From positions 226,954,915-227,018,914 of the forward strand of contig NC_081410.1 of NCBI RefSeq assembly GCF_030272615.1: a stretch of DNA of 64,000 nucleotides, given 5' to 3'. The notes beneath the pieces were generated by a model that did no database searches, was not told where the DNA came from, and worked only from the letters and a program-made list of their open reading frames with translations. The stretch comes from Cryptomeria japonica. Taxonomy: Eukaryota; Streptophyta; Pinopsida; Cupressales; Cupressaceae. Shown here piece by piece: positions 23,091 through 35,748 of this stretch (the first letter of the stretch is position 1; each line of letters begins with the position of its first letter). The translations under genes were made by a program, and so were the position numbers.

Positions 23091-23821
23091 TTGCATTCAA
23101 CAGAGTCTCTGACACTTTGTTATTGCAGCAATGAAGTAATACGAAATCAATTCTAATGATATCGATACTCCTTTTTAACAGGCAATCGTAAATCTAATTT
23201 TGAAGTGAGTTTCTCTAATTTGTTTATTGACCTTCAGCTTTATTTTGTCATTTGTTCTGACAAGATAGTCTCTATTTTCAGAAGTGATCTGTAAATGAGA
23301 AGAATTTACCGTGGATGATATTTGAACTGAGAGCATTTTGTCTTTTGTTTCAGAGTGTGGCGCAATATTTTACTGTGATTAGAAGAGCAGTGGATGGAGC
23401 GGAGTCAAGGTTAAACGAATATCTGTTTTGTGATATTGGCACTGATGCAGTTATTGACATTGGCACTGATGGAGTCACTGACATTGCTGCTGAAAACACT
23501 GATGTTAATGCATTGAGTGCAGTTATTATATGTTGTGTGGTTGTTGTGGGTAGCTCTACCTCGTTAGAGGATATAAATAAATCACTTGAGCGATACTAAT
23601 ATCTCAAGAATTACTCTGAGTCAAACCTTCGTCAAGGAGAATGGATAATAACAATGGCGGGAGATGTTTCTTCTTACCTTTATATTACCAGGAAAATTCC
23701 AGATGTTATGAGGAGTTATGGAATACTAAAGAAGGGGTATCGGGTAGAGTTGAAGAATGGGGAAGAGTGGGAATTTTTTCCAGTGTTACGTACAATTGTT
23801 GATAAATTACATCATTTATGA

Positions 23822-24860
23822 TTGGAATGCATCTGCGTGTTCATAATTAATGATATTTATTGATTATTGTGTGAAGAATTTTATATAATAATTTGACCTC
23901 TTAAATTATAATATTTAACTATTTGAACATGTAAGATGTAGATTTATTTCTACAAAGTTTGGAGTATATTATACAGTTACGAGGAATCTGAGGGTTTTTT
24001 AAAAATCATTTTAAACTGTCATTTAAAAATATTGTAGGTTGAGAAAGGTATTAACAATACAAATTTTAAAGTTATGTTTTGAATAATCAGTAATTATTTT
24101 TTATATATAGATTTTCATTTATTTCATGATTTTAAAAATAATAATTATTGGAAGAAGCAATTATATCTTAATAAATGTATTTAAATTAATTAAATAATTA
24201 TATTAATGAAAGTATTTAGGTAAATAAACTAGGATTGATAATTAAAATAATTTAAAATAAATGAAGATATTAAATAACTAAATATGATATTTAGCTTGAT
24301 GTTTGATATATAAAAATGCTATTAGATCTTTGATTCACCTTGGATTTAGAATTTTAGGGCACTCTATGACAGAAATATCAAACTATAAAAATGGATTATT
24401 GTAGAGTTGATCTTCATGAGTGTCAAGTGAACCATTCCATTCTATCTATTATTTAGTGTAGGCTTATTTGGCTTTTTTGTATACATCTTGTTGATTAGCT
24501 TACCCCAAAAATTGTGTTTTCTCTTTTTCATTATTATGAACCTAATTGAGACTACACAACCTAGTTTTTTTTTAATACTTTTAGGATTTTTCAAATATAC
24601 AATTAACATTGATTACATTCTATTTTAACATTTGAGTTATCATTTTGCCTCTATTGATAGATCTTTCTTTTAGGGTTTGGTGCTCCTTCTAAGCCTATAT
24701 TTTGTACATTCTATCCATCTTAGATTTTCCTTATGATTAACTCTTCTCACACATTTTAGATCTAATTTGTGATTGATATTTAGAGTTGCAACAAGTTATA
24801 CCTTTTGATTCATCTATTGACAATTATCACACTTTAATTTTACTCTATTTTTCTTAAATC
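23822..24860 (+). repeat. TNL-unit 3' flank, copy 2 (uninterrupted)
   Basis: About 1 kb of AT-rich DNA. It matches 34180-34812 plus 35754-36240 in order, and its first part matches 18150-18298. It serves as the empty-site reference for two insertions in copy 3: CTCTTTTTCATTAT occurs once here, and no LTR is present at the corresponding site. Confidence 0.8.
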
Positions 24861-25378
24861 TAAGATAACTATTATTTAATAGGATAATGTTATGCAAGAG
24901 CCCCTTGGTTGTGTAACTTTTCTGGTTATTTTAATAAACCGTAACATTACACACCACTTTCCATGTGATGCTTGGAGCTTTAGTATACAAGTTTTGGGGC
25001 ATCCTTGGGTTCATGAAAAAAGTTTTGTCTCATGTACGCTACATAGGAAAAAAAAATTCATACATAACAAAAATAAATATGTGATAAAAGATCATGATAA
25101 TCTATTTTATATTTTGTGAAGTGCTTTAAAAACATAGAATAATTGTTTCTCTATTGATGTTAGAAAAAACGGGTGTTTTACACCTTGCACAAGAAAGAAA
25201 ATATTTTAATTATGTAAAATAAATATTTATCTGTGGTGCTTCTTTGGAGGTGTGCTTAGCCACATTAAATATTTATTTTGGTCCATTTGTAAACTAGTAT
25301 CAATGTTATGTGTGAGTTGCACATTGGAAAAAAAATTATTATTGAGAAAACTTAGTACCATAAAATAAATGTTGGGTT
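24861..25378. other. Intergenic, no gene recognised
   Basis: AT-rich DNA with only short ORFs. The 75-codon ORF at 24892-25119 shows no recognisable domain. Confidence 0.5.
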
Positions 25379-26495
25379 TGTAGACACTTAAAATTGTCCC
25401 TCGCTTGCAAAAGTCAATGTCACTAATTATTCCTCTATATTAATTAAATAATTTTAATTATTTAATTAATCTAACTTCATTAATATTCTTCTTTCATTTC
25501 AATTTAATTATTCAATTTCCATCTTAATCATTTAATCAATCAATCATTTCCCCTTTAAATTAATTAAATAATTTTATTATTTAATTAATCTCAATTTTCC
25601 ACTTTAATTAAACGATCTTTATTATTGATTTAAATTCAATTTCTACTGTTCCCATAATTAAATATTTTCTTTAAATTATTTGATTATCTAATGATGTCCT
25701 CTCATTAAATAAATTTCATAAATTTATTTAATGTCATTTGATCCTAATTTTAGAAGTTATTTTTTCCTCCAAATTCAATGCAAATTCATTTCCCACTAAT
25801 TCCAATTTTGTTTCACATTTTTTAAAATCCAAATGCAATCCAAATGACATTTCATCCTAATTTTCTTGTATCACATGTGGAAATTACTAAGATTGACACT
25901 CAATTCTAACTAGTGACTCATCAATCACTTTTTCTAACTAGTCAGTCACTACCCCCTTTTTCAAAACTAGATTTTTCTAACTATTCAATAAATTCAGTTC
26001 CACTCAATCAAATCTCTTGACTAGTTAGTCAAGTGAGTTATTTTCTCAATCAAATTCAACCAAAATGTAAATTGAGCATCAATCCTTCCTTTTCAGTAAC
26101 CACAATCTTCATAATTCTTGTGCTTACATATTGTAGGTATTTCCAAAGTGCAACTTTGAGAGTCATTTAGCCCACAAGAAGAAGGACAATGGAGAATAAG
26201 CACATTGGATTCAAAATCGGTTTCATTATTTTATGATTTCATGTTGCTTTATTGTTGATTTCAATTATGTTCCTCTATTGAGTTGCAATTTGTTGTACAT
26301 TTCCTAATAGATTTTTGTATTTGCCTAATGGGATTTTTGCATTTATCATATGGGAATTTCACGATTGTGAGTCATAATTTCATAGTTCACTGCTCAAAAT
26401 CTACGAAGTATAATTTTGGTTTTTGTGGCGATTTTGGCTATTGGTATTTTTTTGATGTTATTCTAGTAGGTTTTTTGTTACTAATCTTTGTCTTC
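25379..26495 (+). mobile_element. LTR-like segment, possible solo LTR or LTR fragment of Tat-like gypsy
   Basis: It begins TGTAGACACTTAAAA, the same start as the 5' LTR of the Tat element at 43998, and continues with the same TTAATTAAATAATT-rich composition. A 3' end in CA is tentatively placed at TTCTAGCA (26495). No target-site duplication was found, so the right border is a guess. Confidence 0.35.
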
Positions 26496-26504
26496 TAGCA
26501 TGTG

Positions 26505-26860
26505 GGTATTATTGACCAAAGAATGCCCCATTTGGTATGCATGAGACTTATAGAATAACGTCTATGTGCTGAGTAAAGGTGCATTCAAAGAGAGCAGAGG
26601 TGCATATCTCATGTCGAACAATGCCTAAGTGAAACCCAATGAATACATAAGTCAGATAGTTACTTACCAAATACGTGTGTTCGCATACACCATGTGTTAT
26701 TATTGACCAAAGAATGGCCCATTTGGTACGCATAAGACTTCTGGGATAACATATGCATGTCAAGCAAAGGCACATTTAAAGAGAGTAGAGACACATACAT
26801 AAGTCAGACTACTTACCAAATGTGTGTGTTGGCATACACCATGCATTATTATATGTTGTG
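26505..26860. repeat. Two-copy tandem duplication, period ~191 bp
   Basis: ATTGACCAAAGAATG starts at 26511 and 26702. Both copies run through CATTTGGTA(T/C)GCAT, AAAGAGAG(C/T)AGAG, CATAAGTCAGA and CTTACCAAAT, then GCATACACCATG. The second copy has a deletion of about 35 bp. There is no coding capacity. Confidence 0.85.
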
Positions 26861-27539
26861 CATCTCACTAAATCAACAGTAGTCTAATTTTCTGATTTTG
26901 TTGAAATTCTAGAAAATTTGCAGCTACAAGCTCAAAAAATTGCATTTGACACTAAGTATTTTTGCATTCAACAAACAACATTTTTACATTGGACAATGAT
27001 TATTTTCACATTTGTGGAAGGAATTTCACATTTTCTTCACAATTTTTTTTGCATTTGATGGTTAAGAATTTCACATTTGCCTAGTAAAATATTGAGGTAT
27101 AGCATTTTGATTTTCTGCTGCTTTCCGTTTCTTGGTAGTTTTTGTTCTAATTTTTGTTGTTTTTCTAGGTTAGGTTTTTTGCTACTAATATTTGATTTTT
27201 AGCATGTGGCCCTCGTGGGTCCAAGACAAAAACAAACAAAACTACTAATATGCGATTTCCAGGACTCTACCCTCTTGTTTTCTATTTACTTGTCCGATAG
27301 TTAGAAAAAATTTCAATTTTCCTAAAGGAATTAACCCCTTGTTTAGGTGTCTAGTGCTTTGACACATTTGTTTTACTTTTAACTTGAAATCTCAAGAGAA
27401 GTATCCTCTCCCCTCACCTTCACGGATCTTGGGTGAAAGAGAAAATCTTGAGATTTATTTAGAGAGAAGATTCCTTGGGGATTTCATCACCCATTGGTTT
27501 GACTTTGAGCTTAAATCTAAATGCTTAACATCTCCTAGA
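26861..27539. other. Intergenic, no gene recognised
   Basis: AT-rich low-complexity DNA rich in TTTGCATTT-like words. No domain was recognised. Confidence 0.5.
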
Positions 27540-27772
27540 AATGCTAGTGTTGGAATTGCAAGAATCGAGTGCAATTATTATTTTATTATGTTGCATGGTG
27601 GTTGGTAGTTCTACTTGGATAGAGGATATAAATGAATCACTTAAGCGACACTCCCTTGACTATGGTTTTAAATTTCGTACAAGAGAATGAACAATTACAA
27701 TGGTAGTATAGTATTCCTGTTACAAATATTATATTAGGCAAGTTGTAGAAGTTTTAAGGAACTATTGGTGCC
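27540..27772 (+). pseudogene. TNL-3 relic, left part (post-LRR C-terminal exon)
   Basis: It matches the last exon of TNL-1 and TNL-2: TTGGATAGAGGATATAAATG then AATCACTTAAGCGA, then GTACAAGAGAATG and ACAATTACAATGGTAG, then AAGTTTTAAGGAACTATTGG. Several substitutions and stops are present. The matching sequence stops at about 27772 and resumes at 34086, so a third TNL copy was split by an insertion. No TIR, NB-ARC or LRR sequence of this copy was found in the window. Confidence 0.8.
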
Positions 27773-30700
27773 CCAGAGTGGGGTTTACATTGCAAGCAGG
27801 CAAAAACCAAGTTGATTCTTCATATTTATCTGAGGAGAAGCCAAATCCAACTATCAAAATCTTCAAGAACTTGGACCAACATATGACAAGGATTCTGCTA
27901 ATCCTTCTACACTTTGGGCTCTGCGAAACCCGGGAGGGTAATCCCTTGTTGAACTTATAATATTTGCGCCATACTTATACTTTCACCAAAATTAAGCAGA
28001 AAATCTCAAATATAGGCTCAACAACAGGGATTATTCTCAAGGATGGCAAATCCTTCAATGATACTCAACCTAAATGGAGCTTGAGATGGTCGAAACATAC
28101 AACAATATACACAAAATGAAATGCAATCTGATAATAATCAATTGTGTAACAAATACAGATGAACAGAGCAGAGAAATGACTGTAAGGACTCATAACGAAC
28201 TATGACTAGTGCCTTCTTCCATTGGGTGCTTGACTTCAAAAGATATAAATTAATTACAATAGAATTAATCTAATAGCATGCAGATCTTAAGGAAACACTG
28301 CCTTACAATGTTTTCAATCTACAACCCTAATCTAGACTACTTATCAAATCCATAAACAAGCCCTATCACTTTGTAATCTTACTCAAGCATTTTAATTGAC
28401 CCCTTAGATCAAAGCAAGAATAGAAAACACATACACCATAACCGTGCACTGAATGAAAGACATCCTTGATCACATTTCATTCAAAAGATGATAGAATTGC
28501 ATAATGGAGAGAAATAAATAATAATTATATTTCCTTTGAATTAATTTGTTATTTCTGTCATAAAGTCCATTTACATATAACTCCTTCAAGAACTTGCAAG
28601 AAACTAGACATAAGACTTTTGTCTATTGCTTTGCAAAATCCTTACAATTGCTAACTTCCACCTAAAACTTGCTATAGGGACCTTATGACTTTGAAAATTT
28701 TCAAAATTACTAAGTGCAGAGACCAAATTTGGAACCCTGTCTCTTGGCCTTGAATTTCCTTTTATAGAAATAAGGGAGAAAAACAAGCTACAGGCCAGAG
28801 GAGACACCTATCATTCAAAATGACTAGTTACCCATAATTCAGTTACAAAAGATTCCATTTAAGGAATGTCACAACCAAAACCAAATATCTACAACTGATT
28901 CATCATAACATTGTATGCACCCTTTTTCCCTTTTGTTGTTGTTGATGAAGATTTGGAACGAGCCCATCTTTCTTGCTACTCACATCCAAAAAGTGACCGT
29001 TGTAAGGAATTAAAACTGTATGCCAGACTTCCACATCACATAGTTATCTAACTAACTAATTGATGTCCTCATTCATCCTTCAAATAAGTATTACTACATT
29101 CAATATATTCCTCATCTGACGACCATTTGAAAATCATAACCTCATCAACTTTTGCCCTGTAAGGAGTGTACTTAATTGCTACTTGATTTGCCTCCCTTTC
29201 AAAAGTTTCAAAAAACGTTCTCGTGCATATTGTATTATCCATGTTGTCCTCCAACATGGCAGTATCTAAATCATCACAAATCATGTCCACCTATGTGTTG
29301 ATGACTCTTTCCACCTCTTCTTTCCATAGTTGTAAGGGCTTAATTGCCCCATTTTCATTCTCAATACCAGGCATAAGTGTTTCATTCATCTCACCAAAAG
29401 TCCTCATAAACTCTCTTATTTTTCTTTCTATATTGTCTGGCAGCATTTGGGCTTCCCGCATTGATTTGACCAACAAATAAGTTGGTTGAAGTATAGGTGG
29501 CCTCTCGACATGGTACTTTGAAGACATTGACATTATCCTGATCTCATTTCTCCTTTGTAACCACTTTGTGAATAAAGGGATTGCTACCTCTTTATCTTTA
29601 TCAAAACTTTGAATAACATTAAATAATAAAGAATACAAAGAATGAATACTATTCTGTCTATTGCCTACATTCTCATTTAAATGAGTCAACACAGAGCTGA
29701 CTATCTCCCTTTGCTTACTGGCAGATCAATCTTCTGACTCTTTTAGCTTTTGTTCCAACTCATTAATCTTTTCCAAAATTTGAGCTCTTGTTAGGTCAGT
29801 AGATCTAGTGGGCTTAGGTTCATCATCAACATATGGTACTAGCGGTGTTATTGGAGTATTAGTCTCACTGTCAAATTGGACTGATGCATCTATAGGTGAA
29901 ACTGGTGGAGACCTAGATGTTGATGGGACCAATGCAAGGCAAGAATTGAAGAAGGTGCTCCTAGTTGTCTTTGTTCAAGGAGCTGAGCTTTAGTCTGCAA
30001 CTCCACACATTTCCGTTGAACTGCATTATAATCATTAAGCATCTTCTCAAATTTCTTCATTAATTCCTACTTATCTTTAGCCTCTCTTTTCATAGTTTCA
30101 TGGGCCAATTTGGTCGTATCGACAGCTAACTTTGAGGCCTCAACATTTGATGTATCAGAGGCTCTATTTACAATGAGGCTTCCTTTCAACTTTGGATTTA
30201 TATCAGGCCTCCTAGGCCCCTATTCTAGTGACCATATCACCAAGGTTGCATAATCATCTATAAAATATGATCCTTTTAATGCCAACCTTGCTTCTTCTTT
30301 TGAACTGAACTATTTGTCTCTTGATTTCTTGATCGCATCAAAGGCCATTGCTTCAGCTATGTTCCACTCTGGCAGAATTAAAACACCGACCTGATTTGCA
30401 ATCATCCTACCTTCATCTGCAATGATTGCTTTAAACTCCTCCATCATTTCAGTCTTGACCTCTTCTTGATTTTCTTGGTCAGACCTGTCTGGCCTTTGGG
30501 CCATTCTCTTAGCACTTCTCTTCTTGTATTCATTTATTTTCACCTCCCACGTCATTTGAAAGAAGGCTGGGCTTTTCACAAAAGCTTCATCCTCAAGGAA
30601 TTTGTCACATGCCTCCTTCCTAGCATCCCTAAAAGCTCTTCCCTGAATATCCAGAGGAGTGATGTCAAATTCCAAAGTGGGTGGCACAGGAGGACTACCA

Positions 30701-33700
30701 ATTTGTATTTCCGCATTTTTAATTCAATGGTATCCTCATCTTGTTGATCCTGCATAAATTGCTTCTCTCCCTGCTCTTCAACTTTCCCTGGAGGTGAGAG
30801 AGGCACATCTGGTGGAGAGGGACTTCTGTCCGAATCTTCAAGATCAATAATCTTTATTCCTTTTGAAGGTCTAGCCTGCACCTTTGGGGCTAACTCTACT
30901 TTCATTATTTTCTTTCCTTTCCTCCTCACCAACTTCCCACTATCACTACTATTGCCACTCTCTTCTTCACTACTCTCCTCATCCCTTATTATTTTTATCA
31001 CAATACTACCCCTTAGAGGGGGAACATAACTAGGTCTGGTATCTCCTATCTCATCTGTCCTATGAGGTGGAGGAGGATGTGTGCCTAGTTGTTTCATTCT
31101 CATTTACAAAATTAGGGCTGCATCTTCAGATGTAATAGGCGTAGGCCGTTGCGTTCTTCTTGTCTCAACTTGGTGGCCATGGGTTTCCTCAAGTTTGGTC
31201 TTCTCCTCTTTCAAAGCGAGAATCAACTCATCAAAATTATTCATAACAAAATCAATTTTGGAAAAGAATGGAGTGAAGATTCTTAATGGATCATAACTAA
31301 GATCCATTTTATGTATAATTTTCCATAGCTTCCTGAAAGCTATCCACTTCTCCTTCCTCCAATCTTGAATAGCGAGATCAAATTCATTTCTAATTATATC
31401 TTCAGGAAAATTGTGTTCATGAGACAATACAACTCCCTTTATTAATTGCTTGAAAATATTGTAGAATCCCTCTGGGTCACTGTGCTTGATTACACTAACT
31501 CCCAAGTGATACGGTGTAAAGAGTTTGTCAAAATGCACATACCCTCCTTTCATAATTGTAGTATGGAATAATAGTGTAATCAAGGAAAATAGTTCCCTTG
31601 CCCTTACCTTTCAATTCCCTATCATGAATACAACCTATCTGCCATATTTCTTCAGCAAAACCTAATCTCAAAGGGACATGAAAAGGTAGCACATGTGGCT
31701 GACTAGGGAAACCATAAACTCTAATGACTGTGCTAACTAGATAGGGGATAATATCCCCCCAATTATGCCCAATTTTCATGATTGGTAGCCTCTCCTTTGG
31801 TCTCAGAAAATCATGTAGCTGCGTAGGAATCCTTGGTGGATTCACTGTCAATCTTTACCTTAATCTGGAAGCAAAACCATTATCAAATTTACAAAACTGG
31901 CCTCATGCCTGTCCCATGACATATCCATACTCCATAGCTGCACTAGTATCTCAACACTATCAACTGTTCTTCTAAGATTCATGGTACCTTCAAAACAATT
32001 TGCATTTCTATATAAGAACATATGCATCAACAATGAGTACCAATAGAAGTTAGTGCTTAGTACATTATTCTTAATATCCAACAATCCCTCATGAATCTTA
32101 TCTTCAAGATACGGTGCAAAATTAAAAACCATTGCAAAATCAGGATGTTGAATTTGAATAGCCATATGCATGAAGTCCGGTTGCATTACTACGATAGGGT
32201 TAAAACCTAAAACCTAGCACAAAGAAAAGAAAGTGGCCTTTAAATACTTGGCGAAAGCACCAATTGGAAAAGGCTCTACTGAACTTGGGCCAATGTGATA
32301 TGTTGTTTCTCCTGCTTTCGCCAAATGGGTCGGGAGAAGGTTGGATCTGATAAAACCTTTCAATCTGTAGTACTCAACCTTTATTTTGTTCAAATCCACT
32401 TGAAACAAGGTGGCAGAAGGTTATATAAATCAAAAATTTCTTGGTACTCCTCCCATTAGACTGTCAACAAAAATTCTCCATCATTCCCCCTTATTACTCT
32501 TGAAACAAGATCATATCTATCTGCAACTACCTTGAGAGTGTCGACGTCCATGAATACATTGGGCACCACTAACTTGCCCAAATCATATTGCCATGCACTT
32601 GAGAACGAAGACTACAAATTCCTCTGCCCATACCATAATTTAAACATATCCAACCTTGTCATGGGTACCCTAGCATCCGAAATAGTATATGATTTATCAA
32701 CCAATCCTTCTCCTAGGGTTTTGCCTTGAATGAACCTCATCCCCTGATACTTATCATTTGTTGATGGTTTCAATTGGTCAAGAAAGTCATCATACAAATT
32801 CCTCTTTAAATATTTTGTCTGCCTTGAGTGGTTCCGTGAGGGAGCCATCTTATCAGATTAGGGCCTTTTCTACAATTACCGACAGACGGAGGAGGAAACT
32901 AGGGATTAACCCAAGATTTAAGAATCTTGACACAGAAAAATGAAAAATCTCACCCCTTTTATACCAGGATTTTTAACCCTACAATAATTCACAACCCTTT
33001 CACCACAATCTCACTCAATTCACAGCTTTCAAAGGCTTTGAAAACACAGAAGGGGAATTTGACAACTTACTTCTTTATATGCACTAGGTGAACCTCAATT
33101 TTGCATTGTAGGAGCTCGCTCAGATCTTCTTCGATCCTAGAATCACCTTCTGGTTACTTCTGAATCGCTTTGTGAATAAAAATAATTATGAAAAGTCTTT
33201 TATTACAATCCTAGAATCAAGTGTCACCGTCTTGTCCGCTATTATTGCTCGCGCAAGTGGAAAACGGCTCAAATTCATATTTGAACCAAGTTTGAAACTG
33301 TACCATTGATTCTTTCCACGATGGCACACCACACGATCCATACTAGTCAATCTGACATTGACCATCTTATGTGGCAAGTGAAAATATCAAAAGCATGACA
33401 TGACATATCCAACTCATCATCCTCTTCATTGTTGTTAGCGACCCCCACCATTTGGCTTATCTCAGCTCACCCTAGACACATGACATCATCTCGCGATGTT
33501 GTGATCATTAACCTCCAAGAACATTCTATCGTGGGGTAGCGAGAACCATCAGATCTGTCTAAACTTTACTCTACTATCCATGGTGTGTGCCTTCTCTATC
33601 CGTTTAACGACCGAGCATTTTTCTAATCATGATTAGAAGATCTCCACCCATTAACACGTGCAAATAATGGGAAACTTTAGTAGCCTGACTATTATCACAA

Positions 33701-34085
33701 GTATGTCAGCAAAAAACTTAAGGCTAGACTTAGGAACATTTTAGAAGCTGACAAAATACTTAAAGGGGACCCGCCTAGGAAAATCAAAGCGTGGACTTAG
33801 GAAAACATAAGACCCACCAAACAAAATAAATGCCCAGGACATAAAAAGGCCCCACCAACGTTACTAGAACCCTCAGACTTAAGTGATAAAGTAATGCGAT
33901 TTTATAACAAGTTTAGGGGCTCTTACCAAGACTTAGACAAAAGGCATAAAACCCTAAACCCTAAGCTTGAAGCGCAAGACAAAGAACAAGATAAAATCCA
34001 GATGACCCATCTTTCACCTAAGACATGAAAATTTTTTGCTAGGTCATTTTTACTGACCATCAGGAACTTCGTCGAAGAATATTAA
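27773..34085 (-). mobile_element. 6.3-kb insertion splitting TNL-3; unidentified element with minus-strand coding
   Basis: The borders are defined by the interruption of the TNL C-terminal exon, which is continuous in TNL-1 and TNL-2. The left end starts GTGCCCCAGAGTGGGG, and the right end finishes CGTCGAAGA before ATATTAAAGAAGGG. No long terminal repeats, inverted terminal repeats or convincing target-site duplication were seen. Reverse transcriptase, integrase and transposase motifs were not recognised. It could be a non-autonomous LTR element (LARD-like), a DNA transposon carrying host sequence, or a composite. It is treated here as a fossil of unknown class. Confidence 0.55.
28900..32848 (-). 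pseudogene. Broken long coding region of unknown family, inside the 6.3-kb insertion
   Basis: A chain of minus-strand reading frames over nearly 4 kb, in consistent order, suggests one former protein of over 1000 residues. It starts near 32848 with MAPSRNHSRQTKYLKR. Visible pieces: an aromatic-rich region with YLEDKIHEGLLDIKNN and LWSMDMSWDRHEASF; a basic and leucine-rich part with HFDKLFTPYHLGV; an acidic low-complexity stretch (DEESSEEESGNSSDSG) next to a basic block (RRKGKKIMK); proline-rich SPSPPDVPLSPPGK; and coiled-coil-like ILEKINELEQKLKE. The mixture looks like a nucleic-acid-binding or structural (gag-like) protein, but no family is recognised. It is broken in several places. Composition and strand differ from the TNL neighbours. 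Confidence 0.5.
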
Positions 34086-34812
34086 AGAAGGGCTTTTAGA
34101 GAAAGGTGAAGAGAGATGAAGAAAGATAAAGTGTGAGAGTAATACATACAATTGCTAATAGTTTATATAATTCATGAATAGAATGCACTTAAATGGTTTT
34201 TTATGTATAGAATTAATGGTTTTTTATGTATAGAATTAATGGTTTTTATTGATTATCACATGAAGAAACTTTGTTTCTTTCATTTGCAATAGAGGGATAA
34301 AAGTTTGGAGTGTATGTATAGAGTTACGAGAAATTGGAGGGTTTTTTAAAATTATTTAAATAGTTATTTAAAATAATATTGTTAGTAGTTGAGAAAGGGA
34401 TTAACAACATAAATTTTAAGGTAATGTTTTTAATAATTAGTAATTATTTTTTATATAGAGTTTTTGTATTTTTAATAATTTTATAGATAATACTTATTGG
34501 AAGAAAGTAATTATATCTTATTAAATTTATTTAAACTAATCAAATAAATGTATTACATAATGAAAATAATTAAAATAAATTAGATTATTAAATAACTAAA
34601 TATCATATTTAGCTTTATATTTGGTGATAGGAAAATGATGTGTTAAGTGTTTGATTCACTTTGGATTCAGAATTTTAAGACATTTTGTGAGAAATATATC
34701 AAATTATATAAAAATGATCATTTAGTTTCTCTAGTCATGCCTATTATTGTAGAATGAGTCTTCATGGTTGTCATCCATTATGCTCCATCTATTATTTAGT
34801 ATAGGTTAATTT
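34086..34812 (+). pseudogene. TNL-3 relic, right part and 3' flank copy 3 (first half)
   Basis: ATATTAAAGAAGGGCTTTTAG and GAAAGGTGAAGAG resume the TNL C-terminal exon, followed by ACATACAATTGCTAATAG and the site of the terminal stop near 34180. Then comes the same AT-rich 3' flank as at 23830-24480 (GAGTTACGAGAAATTGGAGG, TTAGCTT(T/G)ATA, TTGATTCAC). It is interrupted at 34813 by a solo LTR. Confidence 0.75.
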
Positions 34813-35748
34813 TGTTGGAATCAAGGAACACTGAGAGGGAGGGGGGGGGGGGGGGGGTGAATCGGTGTTCTACCGGTTATTAAATTTTTTGACTTAACCT
34901 CAAACCATCGGAAATATAAGCATGAAACTGAAATGTAGAAACATAAAACAATCAACCACAAAATCATAACATTGCGATTTTTACGTGGAAACCCAAATGG
35001 GAAAAACCACGGTGGGATTTGAAGCCACAATATTATTCCACTATGGCCAGTAGCAAAATAATATTACGTGAAGGGTAATGCACTAGCATTCAGGAACACT
35101 GCCTAGAGCTTACAACTCAATTACAATAAGGGCTACAACTTTGGAAGGATCACTACCTTACAGATCATTTACAATGATGAATTACAATGAAAGAACTCCA
35201 AATTAGTATCTAACAATGTTTGGATAAGTTCTAAGTGCCAAAACTCTAACTATACCACCTTTGCTACTTTGCTCTATTTTTTGTCTCAGTCAGCTACCAG
35301 ATCAAGAATGTGCACGTGCAACTACGCTAAAAGGGATTCTTGATCACCACTTGCTCGCATATTATCATATCACACACCAAAAAGATCTTCTGCACCGATC
35401 TTATATATCCGCAATCACAAAATAGACAATTATCAAGTCGACCTGTAGTGTAATGTGAAATTTTTGTTGGCTTGACCGGATAACCAAAAAGATGATAAAA
35501 TGATGTCTCTATGTCGGCCCTATCATCCCATGCACTATTCATAACACCGCAATCACCGGAAGGCTTCCAGACCAAAACTGCTCTACTCAACCTAAAATAT
35601 CGGTTAACTGGTTACCGATTCACATCCACTTCCGATTATCAAGATCTATAGCTACCAGATAGGATTCCATAAAGAGTTTCCATCAATGACAACCCTAAAG
35701 CTAATAATCATGAATTAGTATCCACCGGATGAGTGTCAATTGCCAACA
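34813..35748 (-). mobile_element. Solo LTR of a Ty1-copia-type element, TSD AATTT
   Basis: It begins TGTTGGAATC and ends TTGCCAACA, and is flanked by AATTT at 34808-34812 and 35749-35753. In reverse complement it shares the end layout of the copia 3' LTR at 61099-62319: a long C/G run next to GTGAATCGG, then GGGAAAAACCACGGTGGG. It is therefore a related but distinct family in opposite orientation. It holds a run of 17 G (34841-34857). No internal region remains, so it is most simply a product of LTR-LTR recombination. Confidence 0.85.

Larger units (their letters stand above)
19161..23821 (+). pseudogene. TNL-2: TIR-NBS-LRR pseudogene
   Basis: Tandem copy of TNL-1 with the same exon plan: about 19161-19693, 19802-20968, 21060-21331, 21462 to about 23150, and 23354-23821. 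The TIR exon keeps the serine lost in TNL-1 but has TAG at 19623-19625 in place of a Trp codon. Further damage: TGA at 19914-19916; a 69-bp tandem duplication (19935-20072) just before the P-loop, with an extra base; a 1-base loss near 20422; a 36-base loss near 20570 that removes the GLPL motif; a 5-base duplication near 21085; a base loss near 21632; a 4-base duplication and a stop in the LRRs; loss of the exon-4 donor; and TAA at 23597-23599. The P-loop, kinase-2, TTRD, FMDIACFF and MHD motifs remain readable. No full product is possible. Confidence 0.95.
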
